DNA of 64,000 nt, taken from assembly GCF_000282315.2 (NCBI RefSeq), contig NZ_AKJN02000008.1, forward strand, positions 310,001 to 374,000. The letters run 5' to 3'. A program made the translations under genes and the position numbers. This document shows positions 54,192-63,202 of this stretch, in pieces; positions within the stretch are counted from its first letter, which is position 1; every line of letters starts with the position of its first letter. The DNA comes from Pseudomonas sp. GM41(2012). Lineage in GTDB: Bacteria > Pseudomonadota > Gammaproteobacteria > Pseudomonadales > Pseudomonadaceae. The notes beneath the pieces were generated by a model. It worked only from the letters and a program-made list of their open reading frames with translations, did not search any database and was not told the DNA's origin.

Positions 54192-54599
54192 CTAAGGGGT
54201 TGGCAGCCCTTCCGGCATCGCGGACAAATGTTCGTGGCAGGCCAGCCATAGGCCTTGTTGTTGTCGGCGAAACACAATGGTCTCGCGCTCCTGGCTGAAG
54301 TGTTGCTCCCCTTGCATGCGCAGCTCGGTGGCCACGTCATGGATGAAAATCGCCACGTCCCCCTGCAGGCTGACGAAGGCGTTGCTCGAGGTGCACGAAA
54401 GCACCTCGAAGCCATCCTCCGAGCGCCAGGTGTCCCACAACGCCTGATAGGCATCGCGCGACAGCAGGGGCTGTTCGAGGGTGTAGAACACGAAGCTGGC
54501 GTCGGTGCTGAACGCACCGAAATAGGCTTCGCGATCGTTACGGGCAAAGGCGGCTACCAGATCGGCAGCGGCCTGGAGTACTTGATCACGTTCGTTCAC
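54192..54599 (-). CDS. NTF2/SnoaL-like protein, PA1420-like
   Basis: A 135-aa single-domain NTF2-like protein with a typical front (RDQVLQAAADLVAAFARNDREAYFGAFSTDASFVFYTLEQPL), a strand-rich middle and a short end. Such folds bind small molecules or act as hydrolase-like helpers. I used GTG 54599, after TGAGGA; TTG 54605 is also in frame. It sits nine bases after gbuA and is clearly in the same operon. Confidence 0.8.
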   Translation of the reverse strand: MNERDQVLQAAADLVAAFARNDREAYFGAFSTDASFVFYTLEQPLLSRDAYQALWDTWRSEDGFEVLSCTSSNAFVSLQGDVAIFIHDVATELRMQGEQHFSQERETIVFRRQQQGLWLACHEHLSAMPEGLPTP

Positions 54600-54608
54600 G
54601 ACCAATCC

Positions 54609-55559
54609 TCAGCGATGGACTACGCCAGGCAGTACGCAGAGCATTTCGTACAGCAGGTTGGCGGCCAGCAGCGAGGTGTTGCCGGTGGTGTCGTAAGCGG
54701 GCGAGACTTCTACCAGATCGCAGCCGACCAGGTCGAGGCCTTGGCAGCCGCGAACGATTTCAATCGCCTGAATGGTCGTCAGACCACCGATTTCCGGGGT
54801 GCCGGTACCTGGCGCCCAGGCTGGATCGATGCCGTCGATGTCGAAACTCAGGTACACCGGACCGCCGCCGACTTTCTCGCGAACTTCGGCCATCAGCGGA
54901 GCCAGGGATTTGTGCCAGCACTCTTCGGCCTGAACCACGCGGAAGCCCTGGTTGCGGCTCCAGTTGAAGTCGTCAGCGGTGTAGCCCTGAGCGCGCAAAC
55001 CGATTTGCACCACGCGGTCCGGATCCAGAAGGCCTTCTTCGACAGCGCGACGGAAGGTGGTGCCGTGGGCGATTTTCTCGCCGAACATGTGATCGTTCAC
55101 ATCGGCGTGAGCGTCGATGTGCACCAGGCCGACCTTGCCGTGCTTCTTATGGATCGCACGCAGGATGGGCAGGGTGATGGTGTGGTCGCCGCCGAGGGTC
55201 AGGGGGATCACATTGTGTTCGAGGATTTTGTGGTAGGACTCTTCGATGATCCGTACCGCGTCCAGCAGGTTGAACGTGTTGATCGCCACGTCACCGATGT
55301 CGGCAACCGACAGCGAGTCGAACGGTGCAGCACCGGTGGCCATGTTGTACGGGCGGATCATCACCGATTCAGCGCGGATTTCGCGAGGCCCGAAACGGGT
55401 GCCTGGGCGCAGGGACGTGCCGATGTCCAGCGGGACGCCAACGAAGGCAGCATCCAGACCGGCAGCGGTTGGCACATGGGGGAGTCGCATCATGGTGGCG
55501 ATGCCGCCGAAGCGCGGCATTTCATTGCCGCCCAGTGGTTGGTGAAGAATCTTGTCCAC
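54609..55559 (-). CDS. gbuA: Guanidinobutyrase
   Basis: A 316-aa ureohydrolase that splits 4-guanidinobutyrate into GABA and urea in the arginine dehydrogenase pathway. The Mn site is visible: GGDH (His126), DAHAD (Asp149, His151, Asp153) and SFDIDGIDP (Asp240, Asp242). The start is GTG 55559 after GAGG. Together with the two transporters and gbuR it reproduces the P. aeruginosa gbu locus, which is why I prefer guanidinobutyrase over agmatinase. Confidence 0.9.
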   Translation of the reverse strand: MDKILHQPLGGNEMPRFGGIATMMRLPHVPTAAGLDAAFVGVPLDIGTSLRPGTRFGPREIRAESVMIRPYNMATGAAPFDSLSVADIGDVAINTFNLLDAVRIIEESYHKILEHNVIPLTLGGDHTITLPILRAIHKKHGKVGLVHIDAHADVNDHMFGEKIAHGTTFRRAVEEGLLDPDRVVQIGLRAQGYTADDFNWSRNQGFRVVQAEECWHKSLAPLMAEVREKVGGGPVYLSFDIDGIDPAWAPGTGTPEIGGLTTIQAIEIVRGCQGLDLVGCDLVEVSPAYDTTGNTSLLAANLLYEMLCVLPGVVHR

Positions 55560-55681
55560 GGGTAAGGCCTCATCGTCGTTGTTTTATTTATGTCGGTTGC
55601 GCAGGTCGGGGAGACGCAGGCACCGCTGTGGGGCGATTCTGCGAAATGTAGTGGCCGGGAAGAATCGCTACGGGCAAATAC

Positions 55682-55705
55682 TTAGTTCAGATTTTTCTAA
55701 ACTAA
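55682..55705. promoter_or_regulatory. Candidate GbuR operator (TTAGTT-N12-AACTAA)
   Basis: A 6-bp dyad with a 12-bp spacer in an AT-rich stretch, 123 bp upstream of the gbuA start, in the region where an LTTR would bind. It is the best T...A dyad in the gap. No binding data are implied. Confidence 0.45.
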
Positions 55706-55747
55706 TGGCGACGACGGCGATAGACTTCAGCCTGAAGCGATTGCCCT

Positions 55748-55843
55748 TGTAGGAGCTGTCGAGTGAAACGAGGCTGCGATCTTTTGATCTTGAACAATCA
55801 AACTCAAAAGATCGCAGCCTCGTTTCACTCGACAGCTCCTACA
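55748..55843. repeat. Inverted repeat with perfect 40-bp arms
   Basis: TGTAGGAGCTGTCGAGTGAA with ACGAGGCTGCGATCTTTTGA and its exact complement on the right, about 16-base loop. It belongs to the AAAAGATCGCAGCCT family but has an unusual middle (TGTCGAGTGAAACGAGG), also mirrored perfectly. Confidence 0.95.
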
Positions 55844-55890
55844 AAGGGTTGCGCTCAGGAAATGATTTCGCTGATGTTCGGAGTGCCCCC

Positions 55891-56787
55891 ATGGCCAACG
55901 CATTACCCGACCTGAAACTGTTGCGCATCTTCGTCAGCGTGGTTCGCCATCAGGGGTTTGCCAACGCCCAGCAAGAGCTCAACCTCTCGACCTCGGCCAT
56001 CAGCACTTACATGAGCCAGCTCGAAGCCGCCCTCGGCCTGGTCCTCTGCCATCGCGGCCGGGGTGGTTTCAGCCTGACCAGCAAAGGCGAACTGTTCCAC
56101 CAGGAAACCCTGCGTCTGCTCGGCGAACTCGAAGGCTTCGAGCAATACGCCGCGGCGCTCAAGGGCGAACTGCGTGGCACCTTGAACCTCGGCGTCATCG
56201 ACTCCACCGTCAGCGACAAGGCCTTGCCGTTCGCCGAAGCCATTGGCGCCTACAGCCAGGAACACCCGGCCGTGCATTTGCATTTGTCGGTCATGAGCCC
56301 CTACGAACTGCAACTCGGCGTGCAGGACAACCGTCTCGACCTGGCCATCGGCGCGTTCTCCACGCGCATGAGCGGTCTGGTCTATATGCCGCTGTACCGC
56401 GAGCAACACTGGTTGTATTGCAGCAGTCGTCATCCGCTGTTCACCGAGCGGCGCATCCCTGAACAAGTGATCACCCAGCAGCGCATGGTCGGTCGTGGTT
56501 ACTGGAGCCAGGCGGAACTGGCGCGCCACGGTTTCAAGCACAGCGCGGCGACGGTGGAAAGTATGGAGGCGCAGTTGATTCTGGTGCTGTCGGGCGCCTA
56601 CATCGGTTACTTGCCGGAGCACTACGCTCAGGCTTGGGCCGACAAGGGCGATTTGCGAGTGCTGCTGCCGGCGACCTTCGGCTATCAGGCGCCGTTCTCG
56701 ATGATCGTGCGTCGTGGCCGCAGCCGCGAGCCGTTGATCCAGACCTTTCGCGATTTGCTCAAAGCGCAGCTGAATCAGGCTGCTTAA
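55891..56787 (+). CDS. gbuR: LysR-family activator of guanidinobutyrate catabolism
   Basis: A 298-aa LTTR: HTH in residues 6-64 (FANAQQELNLSTSAISTYMSQLE), effector domain from about 90 (LNLGVIDSTVSDKALPFAEAI). It is divergent from gbuA, as gbuR is in P. aeruginosa, where it activates gbuA in response to guanidino acids. ATG 55891 follows CGGAG. The DTW-domain gene begins 14 bp after its stop. Confidence 0.88.
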   Translation: MANALPDLKLLRIFVSVVRHQGFANAQQELNLSTSAISTYMSQLEAALGLVLCHRGRGGFSLTSKGELFHQETLRLLGELEGFEQYAAALKGELRGTLNLGVIDSTVSDKALPFAEAIGAYSQEHPAVHLHLSVMSPYELQLGVQDNRLDLAIGAFSTRMSGLVYMPLYREQHWLYCSSRHPLFTERRIPEQVITQQRMVGRGYWSQAELARHGFKHSAATVESMEAQLILVLSGAYIGYLPEHYAQAWADKGDLRVLLPATFGYQAPFSMIVRRGRSREPLIQTFRDLLKAQLNQAA

Positions 56788-56801
56788 CGGAAAAACAAGC
56801 A

Positions 56802-57398
56802 ATGTCCAGAATCCAATGTCCGCGCTGCCTGCGTCCGCAAACTCATTGCCTGTGCCCGCTGATTCCGAGCCTCGACAGCCGCACCCGGGTGTTGCTGTTG
56901 CAGCATCCGAGCGAAGTGAACCATGCGCTGAACACCGCGCGGTTGGCGGCGTTAGGGTTGAAGAATGCCGAGTTGATCGTTGGCGAGGTGTTCGAGGATT
57001 TGCCAGCGCTGTTGAATCAACCGGGCTATCAGGCGCGGCTGCTGTTTCCCGCCGATGATGCGCAGCCGTTGCAGGCTTACACGCTAAATGATGAACCGAT
57101 GTTGTTGGTGGTTCCGGACGGCACCTGGCGCAAGGCGCGCAAGATGCTGCACCTCAACCCGCTGCTGGCGGCGCTGCCGAGGGTGACGTTGGCGCAGGGC
57201 GCAGTGTCGAGATATCGATTGCGCAAGGCACCGGGGCCGGGCGCGTTGTCGACGGTGGAGGCGATAGTGCAGGCGTTGCAGACCCTTGAAGCACCGAGCT
57301 CTTTCGAGCCGTTGTTAAAATCGTTCGAGGCGTTGATCGAGGGGCAGATTGCGGCGATGGGGGAAGAGACCTACCAGCGCAATCATGAGCCGAAATGA
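56802..57398 (+). CDS. DTW-domain tRNA-uridine aminocarboxypropyltransferase
   Basis: A 198-aa protein of the DTW family: a four-Cys front (CPRCLRPQTHCLCP) that should bind zinc, QHPSEVNHALNTARL, and VPDGTWRKARKMLHLNP, where D-x-T-W marks the active site. The family transfers an aminocarboxypropyl group from S-adenosylmethionine to uridine in tRNA (acp3U). Length fits YfiP/TapT-like members. Start ATG 56802 follows directly on gbuR, so they may be cotranscribed. Confidence 0.87.
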   Translation: MSRIQCPRCLRPQTHCLCPLIPSLDSRTRVLLLQHPSEVNHALNTARLAALGLKNAELIVGEVFEDLPALLNQPGYQARLLFPADDAQPLQAYTLNDEPMLLVVPDGTWRKARKMLHLNPLLAALPRVTLAQGAVSRYRLRKAPGPGALSTVEAIVQALQTLEAPSSFEPLLKSFEALIEGQIAAMGEETYQRNHEPK

Positions 57399-57406
57399 TC
57401 ATTGCC

Positions 57407-57640
57407 TGTGCGGGCCTCATCGCGAGCAGGCTCGCTCCCACAGTTGACCGAGTTCCTCCAGGAGAAATGCGATCCACTGTGGGAGCGAGCCTGCTCGCGA
57501 TAGCGGTAGAACAATCACAGAAAATCCCGGCCAGCGACTCCCACAGTTGATCGAGTTCTTCCAGAAGAAATGCGATCCCCTGTGGGAGTGAGCCTGCTCG
57601 CGATAGCGGTAGAACAATCACAGAAAATCCGGGCCACAGA
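57407..57640. repeat. 103-bp tandem duplication containing REP units
   Basis: Two units, 57435-57537 and 57538-57640, share CTCCCACAGTTGA, GAGTTC, GAAATGCGATCC, CTGTGGGAG, GCCTGCTCGCGATAGCGGTA and GAACAATCACAGAAAATC, differing at a few positions. A further inverted REP core lies just before unit 1. The second copy ends exactly at the stop codon of the next gene. Confidence 0.92.
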
Positions 57641-59017
57641 CTAACGTTCGCGCATCGCCTCGGTCCGGGCTTTGAGCACCGGTTTAAGCAAGTAATCCAG
57701 CACGCTTTTCTCCCCGGTGATGATGTCCACCGTCGCCACCATCCCCGGAATGATCAGCAACGGTTTCACATCCCCGCCCAAGTGATTCTTATCCGTCCTC
57801 ACCTGAATCAGGTAGAAGCTGTTGCCCTTGTCGTCCGTAATCGTGTCCGCCCCAATCAACTCCAGCTTCGCACTCAACCCGCCATAAATCGTGTAGTCGT
57901 AAGCACTGAACTTGACCATCGCTTTCTGGCCCGGGTGCAGAAACGCCACGTCCTGCGGCCGGACCTTGGCTTCGATCAGCAAGTTATCTTCAATGGGCAC
58001 GATTTCCACCATGTCGCTGCCCGGCTGGACCACGCCGCCGATGGTGTTGACCTTCAGCACTTTGATAATCCCGTGAACCGGCGACACCACCGTGGTGCGG
58101 GTCACGCGGTCATCGATAGCAATGCTCGTTGCGGTGATTTTCGACAGGTCGGTGCGTTTTTCATTGAGCTCTTTCGCCGCGTCGGAGCGGAAGGATTGTT
58201 CGGACTCGTCAATCTTGCTTTTGATCTCATTGATCGCCGATTCCGCACGGGGAATCGCCAGGGTCGTGGCGTTCAATGAACCGCGAATCTCCACCGCGCT
58301 GCGTTTGAGTCGCAGGATTTCCACCGGCGAAACCGCCCCGGTGCCTACCAGCGGCGTGGACATGTTCATCTCTTGTTGCAGCAATGCCAGGCTTGAACTG
58401 AATTGGCCCTGTTTGGAGCGGAACTCTGCCAGTTCCTGGGATTTCTGCCGAAGTTGCTCACTCAAGGTGCGCTGTTCGCTGGCCAGTCGACGTTGCCGTT
58501 GTTCGTACAGCGAGCGTTCGTCCTCAGCCACTTGCGGCGCCTTGGCGATCACTTCGGGGGACAGTTTGAACGGCCGGCCTTCCGCCTCGGCCGACAGCCG
58601 TTCGACCTGCGCCGTCAGCGCATAGCGATCCGCCTCGCTTTCGCCCTTGTTCGACAGGAATCGAGTGTCATCGAGGCGCAGCAAGGTGTCGCCCTTGTTC
58701 ACCATTTGACCCTCGCGAACGAAGATCTCAGTGACGATGCCGCCCTCCAGGTTCTGGATCACTTGAATCTTGCTCGACGGAATCGCCTTGCCTTCGCCCA
58801 TGGTCACTTCCTGCAGCACCGCGAACTTGGCCCAGACCACCGCCGTGATAATCAGCGCAGCCGCCAGCCATACGGTGATCCGCGACCAGCGGGGTGAGTC
58901 CTGCAACGAGGCGCCGGCGGTTTCCGGCATGAATTCGCTTTCGGCGCTTTTACTGAAACTGCTGAAGTAGCCGCGTGGCTTCGAATTAGATGAGGTGTCG
59001 GATGATGAACGGGCCAT
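57641..59017 (-). CDS. Type I secretion membrane fusion protein (HlyD family, LapC/MapC-like)
   Basis: A 458-aa HlyD-type adaptor: one membrane helix at residues 46-65, a biotinyl-lipoyl-like hairpin (GGIVTEIFVREGQMVNKGDTLLRLDD), a coiled coil of about 150 residues (EAEGRPF to about 275) and the C-terminal beta domain. It connects the ABC transporter to the TolC-like channel. The ATG follows AGGAG, nine bases after the transporter stop. With the adhesin gene it forms a LapA/MapA-like export route. Confidence 0.9.
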   Translation of the reverse strand: MARSSSDTSSNSKPRGYFSSFSKSAESEFMPETAGASLQDSPRWSRITVWLAAALIITAVVWAKFAVLQEVTMGEGKAIPSSKIQVIQNLEGGIVTEIFVREGQMVNKGDTLLRLDDTRFLSNKGESEADRYALTAQVERLSAEAEGRPFKLSPEVIAKAPQVAEDERSLYEQRQRRLASEQRTLSEQLRQKSQELAEFRSKQGQFSSSLALLQQEMNMSTPLVGTGAVSPVEILRLKRSAVEIRGSLNATTLAIPRAESAINEIKSKIDESEQSFRSDAAKELNEKRTDLSKITATSIAIDDRVTRTTVVSPVHGIIKVLKVNTIGGVVQPGSDMVEIVPIEDNLLIEAKVRPQDVAFLHPGQKAMVKFSAYDYTIYGGLSAKLELIGADTITDDKGNSFYLIQVRTDKNHLGGDVKPLLIIPGMVATVDIITGEKSVLDYLLKPVLKARTEAMRER

Positions 59018-59026
59018 GGCTAGCTC

Positions 59027-61186
59027 CTAGACAGCCGCAGAGCCGACACGGCCCTTGCGCAGTGCATCGATGACCACTTCTTTCGGACCGTCGGCGACGA
59101 TCCGTCCGTTGTCCAGCACCACCAGCCGATCCACCAGGCTGAGCATCGAGGTACGGTGGGTCACCAGCAGCAGGGTTTTGCCCTGGACCCAGCGGTGGAG
59201 TTTTTGCCGCAGGATGTCTTCGCTGCTGTTGTCCATGGCGCTGGTGGGTTCGTCGAACAACATGATCGGCGGATCCAGCAACAAGGCGCGGGCCAGTAAC
59301 ACCGCCTGACGTTGCCCGCCGGACAGCAGTTGTCCGCGTTCACCCACTGGCCGGTCGAAGCCTTGCGGATGCTGACGCGCCAGTTCGGTGACACCGGTCA
59401 GTTCGGCGACTTCGAGCATCCGTGAATCGCTGATGTAGCGTGCGCCGAGGGTCAGGTTGTCGCGCAGGCTGCCGGCCAACAACGGCAGGTCATGGGCGAC
59501 GTATCCGATTTGCTGGCGCAGGTCGGCGACGTCCAGTTGCCGCAAGTCCAGGCCATCAAGCAGCAGCTGGCCTTCTTCCGGCGCGTAGAAACCCATCACC
59601 AGCCGCGCCAGCGTACTTTTGCCCGAGCCGCTACGACCGATGATGCCGATCCGCTCGCCGGGTTTCACGCTGAAGCTGACGTTGGCCAGGGCCGGAGCGT
59701 TCTGGCCGTTGTAGTGGAACGTCACACTGCTGACGTCTATTGCGCCTTGCAGTTGCGTGCGTTCAAGCGGCCGGTGTTTGGCGTCGCGTTCCTGCGGCAA
59801 GGACATCAGCGCATCGGTGCTTTTCATGGTCAGTTGCGCTTGCTGATAGCGCGTGATCAAGCCGGCAATCTGCCCCAGCGGCGCGAGCACCCGGCTGCCG
59901 AGCATGTACGTCGCGACCAGCGCGCCGACGCTGAGGTTGCCGGCGATGATGCTGTAGACCCCGGCGACGATGGTCGCCATGCCGCAGAATTGCTGGATGA
60001 ACAGCGTGCCGTTGGTGGCCAGCGCCGAGAGGTTGCGCGCATGGCTGTCGAGACGGGTGAGGGCGCCGTGGGTGCTTTCCCATTTGTGCTGGCGTTCGCT
60101 TTCGGCGCTGCACGCCTTGAGGGTTTCCAGACCGCCGAGGGTTTCGATCAGCAGCGCCTGGCGTTCGGCGCCCAGGCTCAGGCTTTTCTGTACGGTGTCG
60201 CGCAGGCGGACCTGAATCACCATCGCGAAGAGGATCGTGATCGGAAACGCCAGTACCGGAATCACCACCAGCCAGCCGCCGAGCAGGCCGATCACCACCA
60301 GCATCAGCACGGCAAAGGGCAGGTCGATCAGGCTCGTCAGCGTTACGGCGGTGAGGAATTCCCGCAGGCCCTGGAAGTCATGGATGCTTTGGGCGAAACC
60401 ACCAATGGTCGCTGGCCGCGCTTTCATCGACATGCCAGTGATGCGTTCAAACAACGTGGCCGAAAGGATCACGTCGGTTTTCTTCCCTGCGGTGTCCAGC
60501 AGGTGCGCGCGCACCACCCGCAATACCAGTTCGAAACCGGTGCCGATCAGCAAGCCGATGGACAGCACCCACAACGTCGACGTGGCTTGGTTCGGCACCA
60601 CCCGGTCGTAAGTCTGCATCACGAACAGCGGCACCATCAGCCCCAGCAGGTTGATCAGAAAACTTGCCAGAATTGCGTCGCTGTACAGCCATTTCGACAG
60701 CTTCAAAGTGTCGCGAAACCACGCCTCAACTCGCGGCACCAGCGGCGAACGCAGGTCTTCGAGTTCATGCCGTGGCCGCGCGAACAAGGCCTGGCCGCTG
60801 TAATTCTCGGCCAGCTCGTCCGTGCTGACCCATTGTTCACCGCCGTCGGCTTCGCTCGGCAATATCAACAACTGCCCGTCATCGCCGATGCGTCGCAGTA
60901 TGGCCGTACGGCCGTTGTTGAGGATCAGCATTACAGGCAAGTTGAGAACGGAAATGTCCGCCAGTTCACGGCGCAGCAATCGCGCCTGCAAACTGGCCCG
61001 GGCCGCTGCGCGAGGCAGCAGGTCCAGGCTCAAGCGTTGTTTGTTCAGGGGCAGTCCGGCACTCAGGCTGGCGCGACTGACCGTCGCGCCGTGGAGTTTG
61101 CAGAGGATCAACAGACCGTCCAGAAGCGGGTCATCGAAGCTCAGACGCGGATCGACACCGATGTTGCCGGATTCCATGCTGGTCAC
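59027..61186 (-). CDS. Type I secretion ABC transporter (LapB/MapB-like)
   Basis: A 719-aa ABC protein. Residues 17-130 form a C39-like domain in which the catalytic Cys position is replaced (a CLD used for substrate docking). The membrane domain follows (about 150-440), then the ATPase with Walker A GRSGSGKST (517-525), signature LSGGQ (621-625), Walker B IMLFDEP (641-647) and His677. It exports the adhesin without cleavage. The GTG start 61186 follows GGGAGAG. Confidence 0.92.
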   Translation of the reverse strand: MTSMESGNIGVDPRLSFDDPLLDGLLILCKLHGATVSRASLSAGLPLNKQRLSLDLLPRAAARASLQARLLRRELADISVLNLPVMLILNNGRTAILRRIGDDGQLLILPSEADGGEQWVSTDELAENYSGQALFARPRHELEDLRSPLVPRVEAWFRDTLKLSKWLYSDAILASFLINLLGLMVPLFVMQTYDRVVPNQATSTLWVLSIGLLIGTGFELVLRVVRAHLLDTAGKKTDVILSATLFERITGMSMKARPATIGGFAQSIHDFQGLREFLTAVTLTSLIDLPFAVLMLVVIGLLGGWLVVIPVLAFPITILFAMVIQVRLRDTVQKSLSLGAERQALLIETLGGLETLKACSAESERQHKWESTHGALTRLDSHARNLSALATNGTLFIQQFCGMATIVAGVYSIIAGNLSVGALVATYMLGSRVLAPLGQIAGLITRYQQAQLTMKSTDALMSLPQERDAKHRPLERTQLQGAIDVSSVTFHYNGQNAPALANVSFSVKPGERIGIIGRSGSGKSTLARLVMGFYAPEEGQLLLDGLDLRQLDVADLRQQIGYVAHDLPLLAGSLRDNLTLGARYISDSRMLEVAELTGVTELARQHPQGFDRPVGERGQLLSGGQRQAVLLARALLLDPPIMLFDEPTSAMDNSSEDILRQKLHRWVQGKTLLLVTHRTSMLSLVDRLVVLDNGRIVADGPKEVVIDALRKGRVGSAAV

Positions 61187-61237
61187 ATTGATCTCTCCCG
61201 TTGCGCTGCGGCAATTGGCATAGAAATCTACACATCT

Positions 61238-61346
61238 CCTGTAGGAGCTGCCGAAGGCTGCGATCTTTTGATCTTTTGATCTTTTGTGGCGGGGATTCGG
61301 GCGCCAAAGATCAAAAGATCGCAGCCTGCGGCAGCTCCTGCAGGGC
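61238..61346. repeat. AAAAGATCGCAGCCT-type inverted repeat with triple TTTTGATC
   Basis: TGTAGGAGCTGCCGAAGGCT with GCGATC, three tandem TTTTGATC-like units, and the mirrored arm end just before the lapE-like stop. It separates the TolC gene from the ABC gene in the operon. Confidence 0.9.
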
Positions 61347-62705
61347 CTACTTCAGTTCAGGCAAACGGGCTTCGTTTTTTACTTCCGTGGAGGCGATCGT
61401 ATCGGCGGGCAACACCACCCGTTGTTTGCTCAGCAACTGCCCCATATTCGCCAACACGCGGTACATCGAGAACTCCTCGGTGTAGCGCACTTCGGTGTAG
61501 CGGCGGTTGGCGTTGTAGAGCTCGTTTTCACTGTCCAGCAGGTCGAGCAGGGTGCGTTGGCCGAGGCCGAACTGGTCCTGATAGGCCACCCGCACGCGTC
61601 GGCTGGTGTCCGCGTATTCGCGGGCGGTCGGGGTTTGTTTCTTGGCATTGACCATGGCGTTCCAGGCCAGGTGAATGTTCTCGTTGAGTTGGCGCAGGGC
61701 ATTGTTGCGGACGTCCATCGCCTGGTTGATCAAGTGCGCATCGGAGGCCAGGCGAGCCTTGTCGCTGCCACCGCGGAACAGGTTGTAGTTCATCACTATG
61801 CCGACTCGCCATTCGTTGTCGTGGCCTTCATCGCCCTGCACGTTGTTGTTCGCACCCACGGCGGCTTCGGCGTCGAAACGAGGGTAGAACGGCGACTTGG
61901 CAACTTCGTACTGGCTCTCGGCCGATTGCACATCGGCCTGGGCGGATTTCAGGTACGGGTTGTTTTCCACCATGCTTTGCTGGGCTTCCTGCAGGGTGGC
62001 GGGCAGTTCGCCGCGGGTTGAGGGCGGGGCTTCGAGTTCATCGGGCAGGCGCCCCACGACGGCGTAGAAGTTCGACTCGGCATCCGCCAGATCGACTTCA
62101 GCGGTATCGAGGTTGTTTTGTGCCAGTGCCCGGCGAGCGATGGACTGGTCGGAGTCGGCGGTGCTGCCGATACCACGCTGGGTGCGCAGACCTATCTGAT
62201 CGTTGACCCGCATGTGAGCTTGCAGATTGTTCGTGGCCAACGTCACCAGTTCGCGGCGCTTGAGCACTTCGAGATAGACCTCGATAGTGCGCAGGGCCAG
62301 ATCCTGAGCGGTGCCCTGCGCGTAATAGGCCCGGGAGTTGACCACGCCTTTAGTGCGCTGGACTTCGTTCGAGGTGTTGAAACCATCGAAGAGCATCTGC
62401 CGCAGACGCAATTCCGATTGGGTGTAGGTCAGAATTTCGGTGTGGTGATTACCTAATGCCCGGGTGTTGGTGTTATCGCTGTACCCGCGCCCGTAGGCGG
62501 CATTCAAGTCAACCGATGGATAAAAGCCCCCTTTGGCAACTTTCACTTGTTCATCGGCCGAGAGGCGGCTGTCCACTCGAGACGCCAGTTCCGGGTGGGT
62601 CGCGATGGTGCTCTGGATTGCTTCCGTCAATGACATGGCTTGAGCCTGAGAAGTGCAGGCCATGGCCAACAGAATTGCGCTGCAGAGGGGGGATAATACG
62701 CGCAT
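61347..62705 (-). CDS. TolC-family outer membrane channel (LapE/MapE-like)
   Basis: A 452-aa outer membrane efflux protein with a Sec signal (residues 1-23, TSQAQA). The barrel/helix repeats show ESQYEVAKSPFYPRFDAEAAVG and VGIVMNYNLFRGGSDKARLASDAHLINQA in the second half and a matching pair in the first (QVKVAKGGFYPSVDLNAAYGRG). It is the exit channel of the type I system. ATG 62705 follows GGGAGAGG. It is divergent from the adhesin, about 590 bp away. Confidence 0.9.
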   Translation of the reverse strand: MRVLSPLCSAILLAMACTSQAQAMSLTEAIQSTIATHPELASRVDSRLSADEQVKVAKGGFYPSVDLNAAYGRGYSDNTNTRALGNHHTEILTYTQSELRLRQMLFDGFNTSNEVQRTKGVVNSRAYYAQGTAQDLALRTIEVYLEVLKRRELVTLATNNLQAHMRVNDQIGLRTQRGIGSTADSDQSIARRALAQNNLDTAEVDLADAESNFYAVVGRLPDELEAPPSTRGELPATLQEAQQSMVENNPYLKSAQADVQSAESQYEVAKSPFYPRFDAEAAVGANNNVQGDEGHDNEWRVGIVMNYNLFRGGSDKARLASDAHLINQAMDVRNNALRQLNENIHLAWNAMVNAKKQTPTAREYADTSRRVRVAYQDQFGLGQRTLLDLLDSENELYNANRRYTEVRYTEEFSMYRVLANMGQLLSKQRVVLPADTIASTEVKNEARLPELK

Positions 62706-63002
62706 GGGTGCCTCTCCCTGATTCCTAATGGTGCTTATTAGTCGCCAAATATTTGACGACATTTATAGTGAAAACCGTTTCATGCTTGTAACAACAGAGC
62801 TAAGAACATTCTGGGGAAAACCATAGAAGAATTTTTCATAAGGCTTATGCCAAAAAAAACTTATGAGCTCCGCAAAATCCAGCACATTGTTTACTGCGAA
62901 AGCCCTTGATTTATGAGCGTTATGGAGCTCCGCGGGGCTTGATGAAAGTTCCAGACCACATATCGACATAGGGCGGGAAAGTGCTGGAGGGGAGGGAAGC
63001 GG

Positions 63003-63050
63003 ACGGTTTTAGGGTGACGGTTTTTTGTCACCTTGGTGGGGAAAAACCGT
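63003..63050 (+). other. Nested hairpins in the adhesin leader region
   Basis: Outer stem ACGGTTTT (63003-63010) with AAAACCGT (63043-63050); inner stem GGTGAC (63013-63018) with GTCACC (63028-63033). The inner loop is T-rich. Confidence 0.45.
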
Positions 63051-63174
63051 TACGCATCGCTCAAAGGGCGACTTGTTGTGCAAGTGGATCCCGATGCCAT
63101 TGATTGCAGAGGGTTTTTATCCCGCAGCAGACACGTCGCCCGCGAGCGGCACGCTTGGCGAGAACGGCGCCAGG

Positions 63175-63202
63175 GCAGCGGCTTACTTGAAGTAACCGCT
63201 GC
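63175..63202 (+). other. Bulged hairpin about 100 bp before the adhesin start
   Basis: GCAGCGG-C-TTACT-TGA-AGTAA-CCGCTGC: twelve pairs with one bulged base. The palindromic core TTACTTGAAGTAA could also be a protein site. Confidence 0.45.

Larger units (their letters stand above)
55560..55890. promoter_or_regulatory. gbuA-gbuR intergenic region
   Basis: 331 bp carrying both divergent promoters, the dyad at 55682-55705 and a 40-bp-arm hairpin repeat at 55748-55843. Nothing else is recognisable. Confidence 0.6.

Noticed and set aside
59492..61279. 595-aa plus-strand ORF opposite the type I ABC gene
   Set aside because: Its composition (His/Gln/Arg-rich) is that of a shadow frame; the minus-strand protein has all ABC motifs.
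2049..61346. CRISPR array made of the recurring short repeats
   Set aside because: The repeats are inverted REP-type pairs scattered between genes, with no regular direct spacing and no cas genes.
62763..62969. 68-aa minus-strand ORF in the adhesin spacer
   Set aside because: No ribosome site or domain; it lies in an AT-rich promoter-like region.
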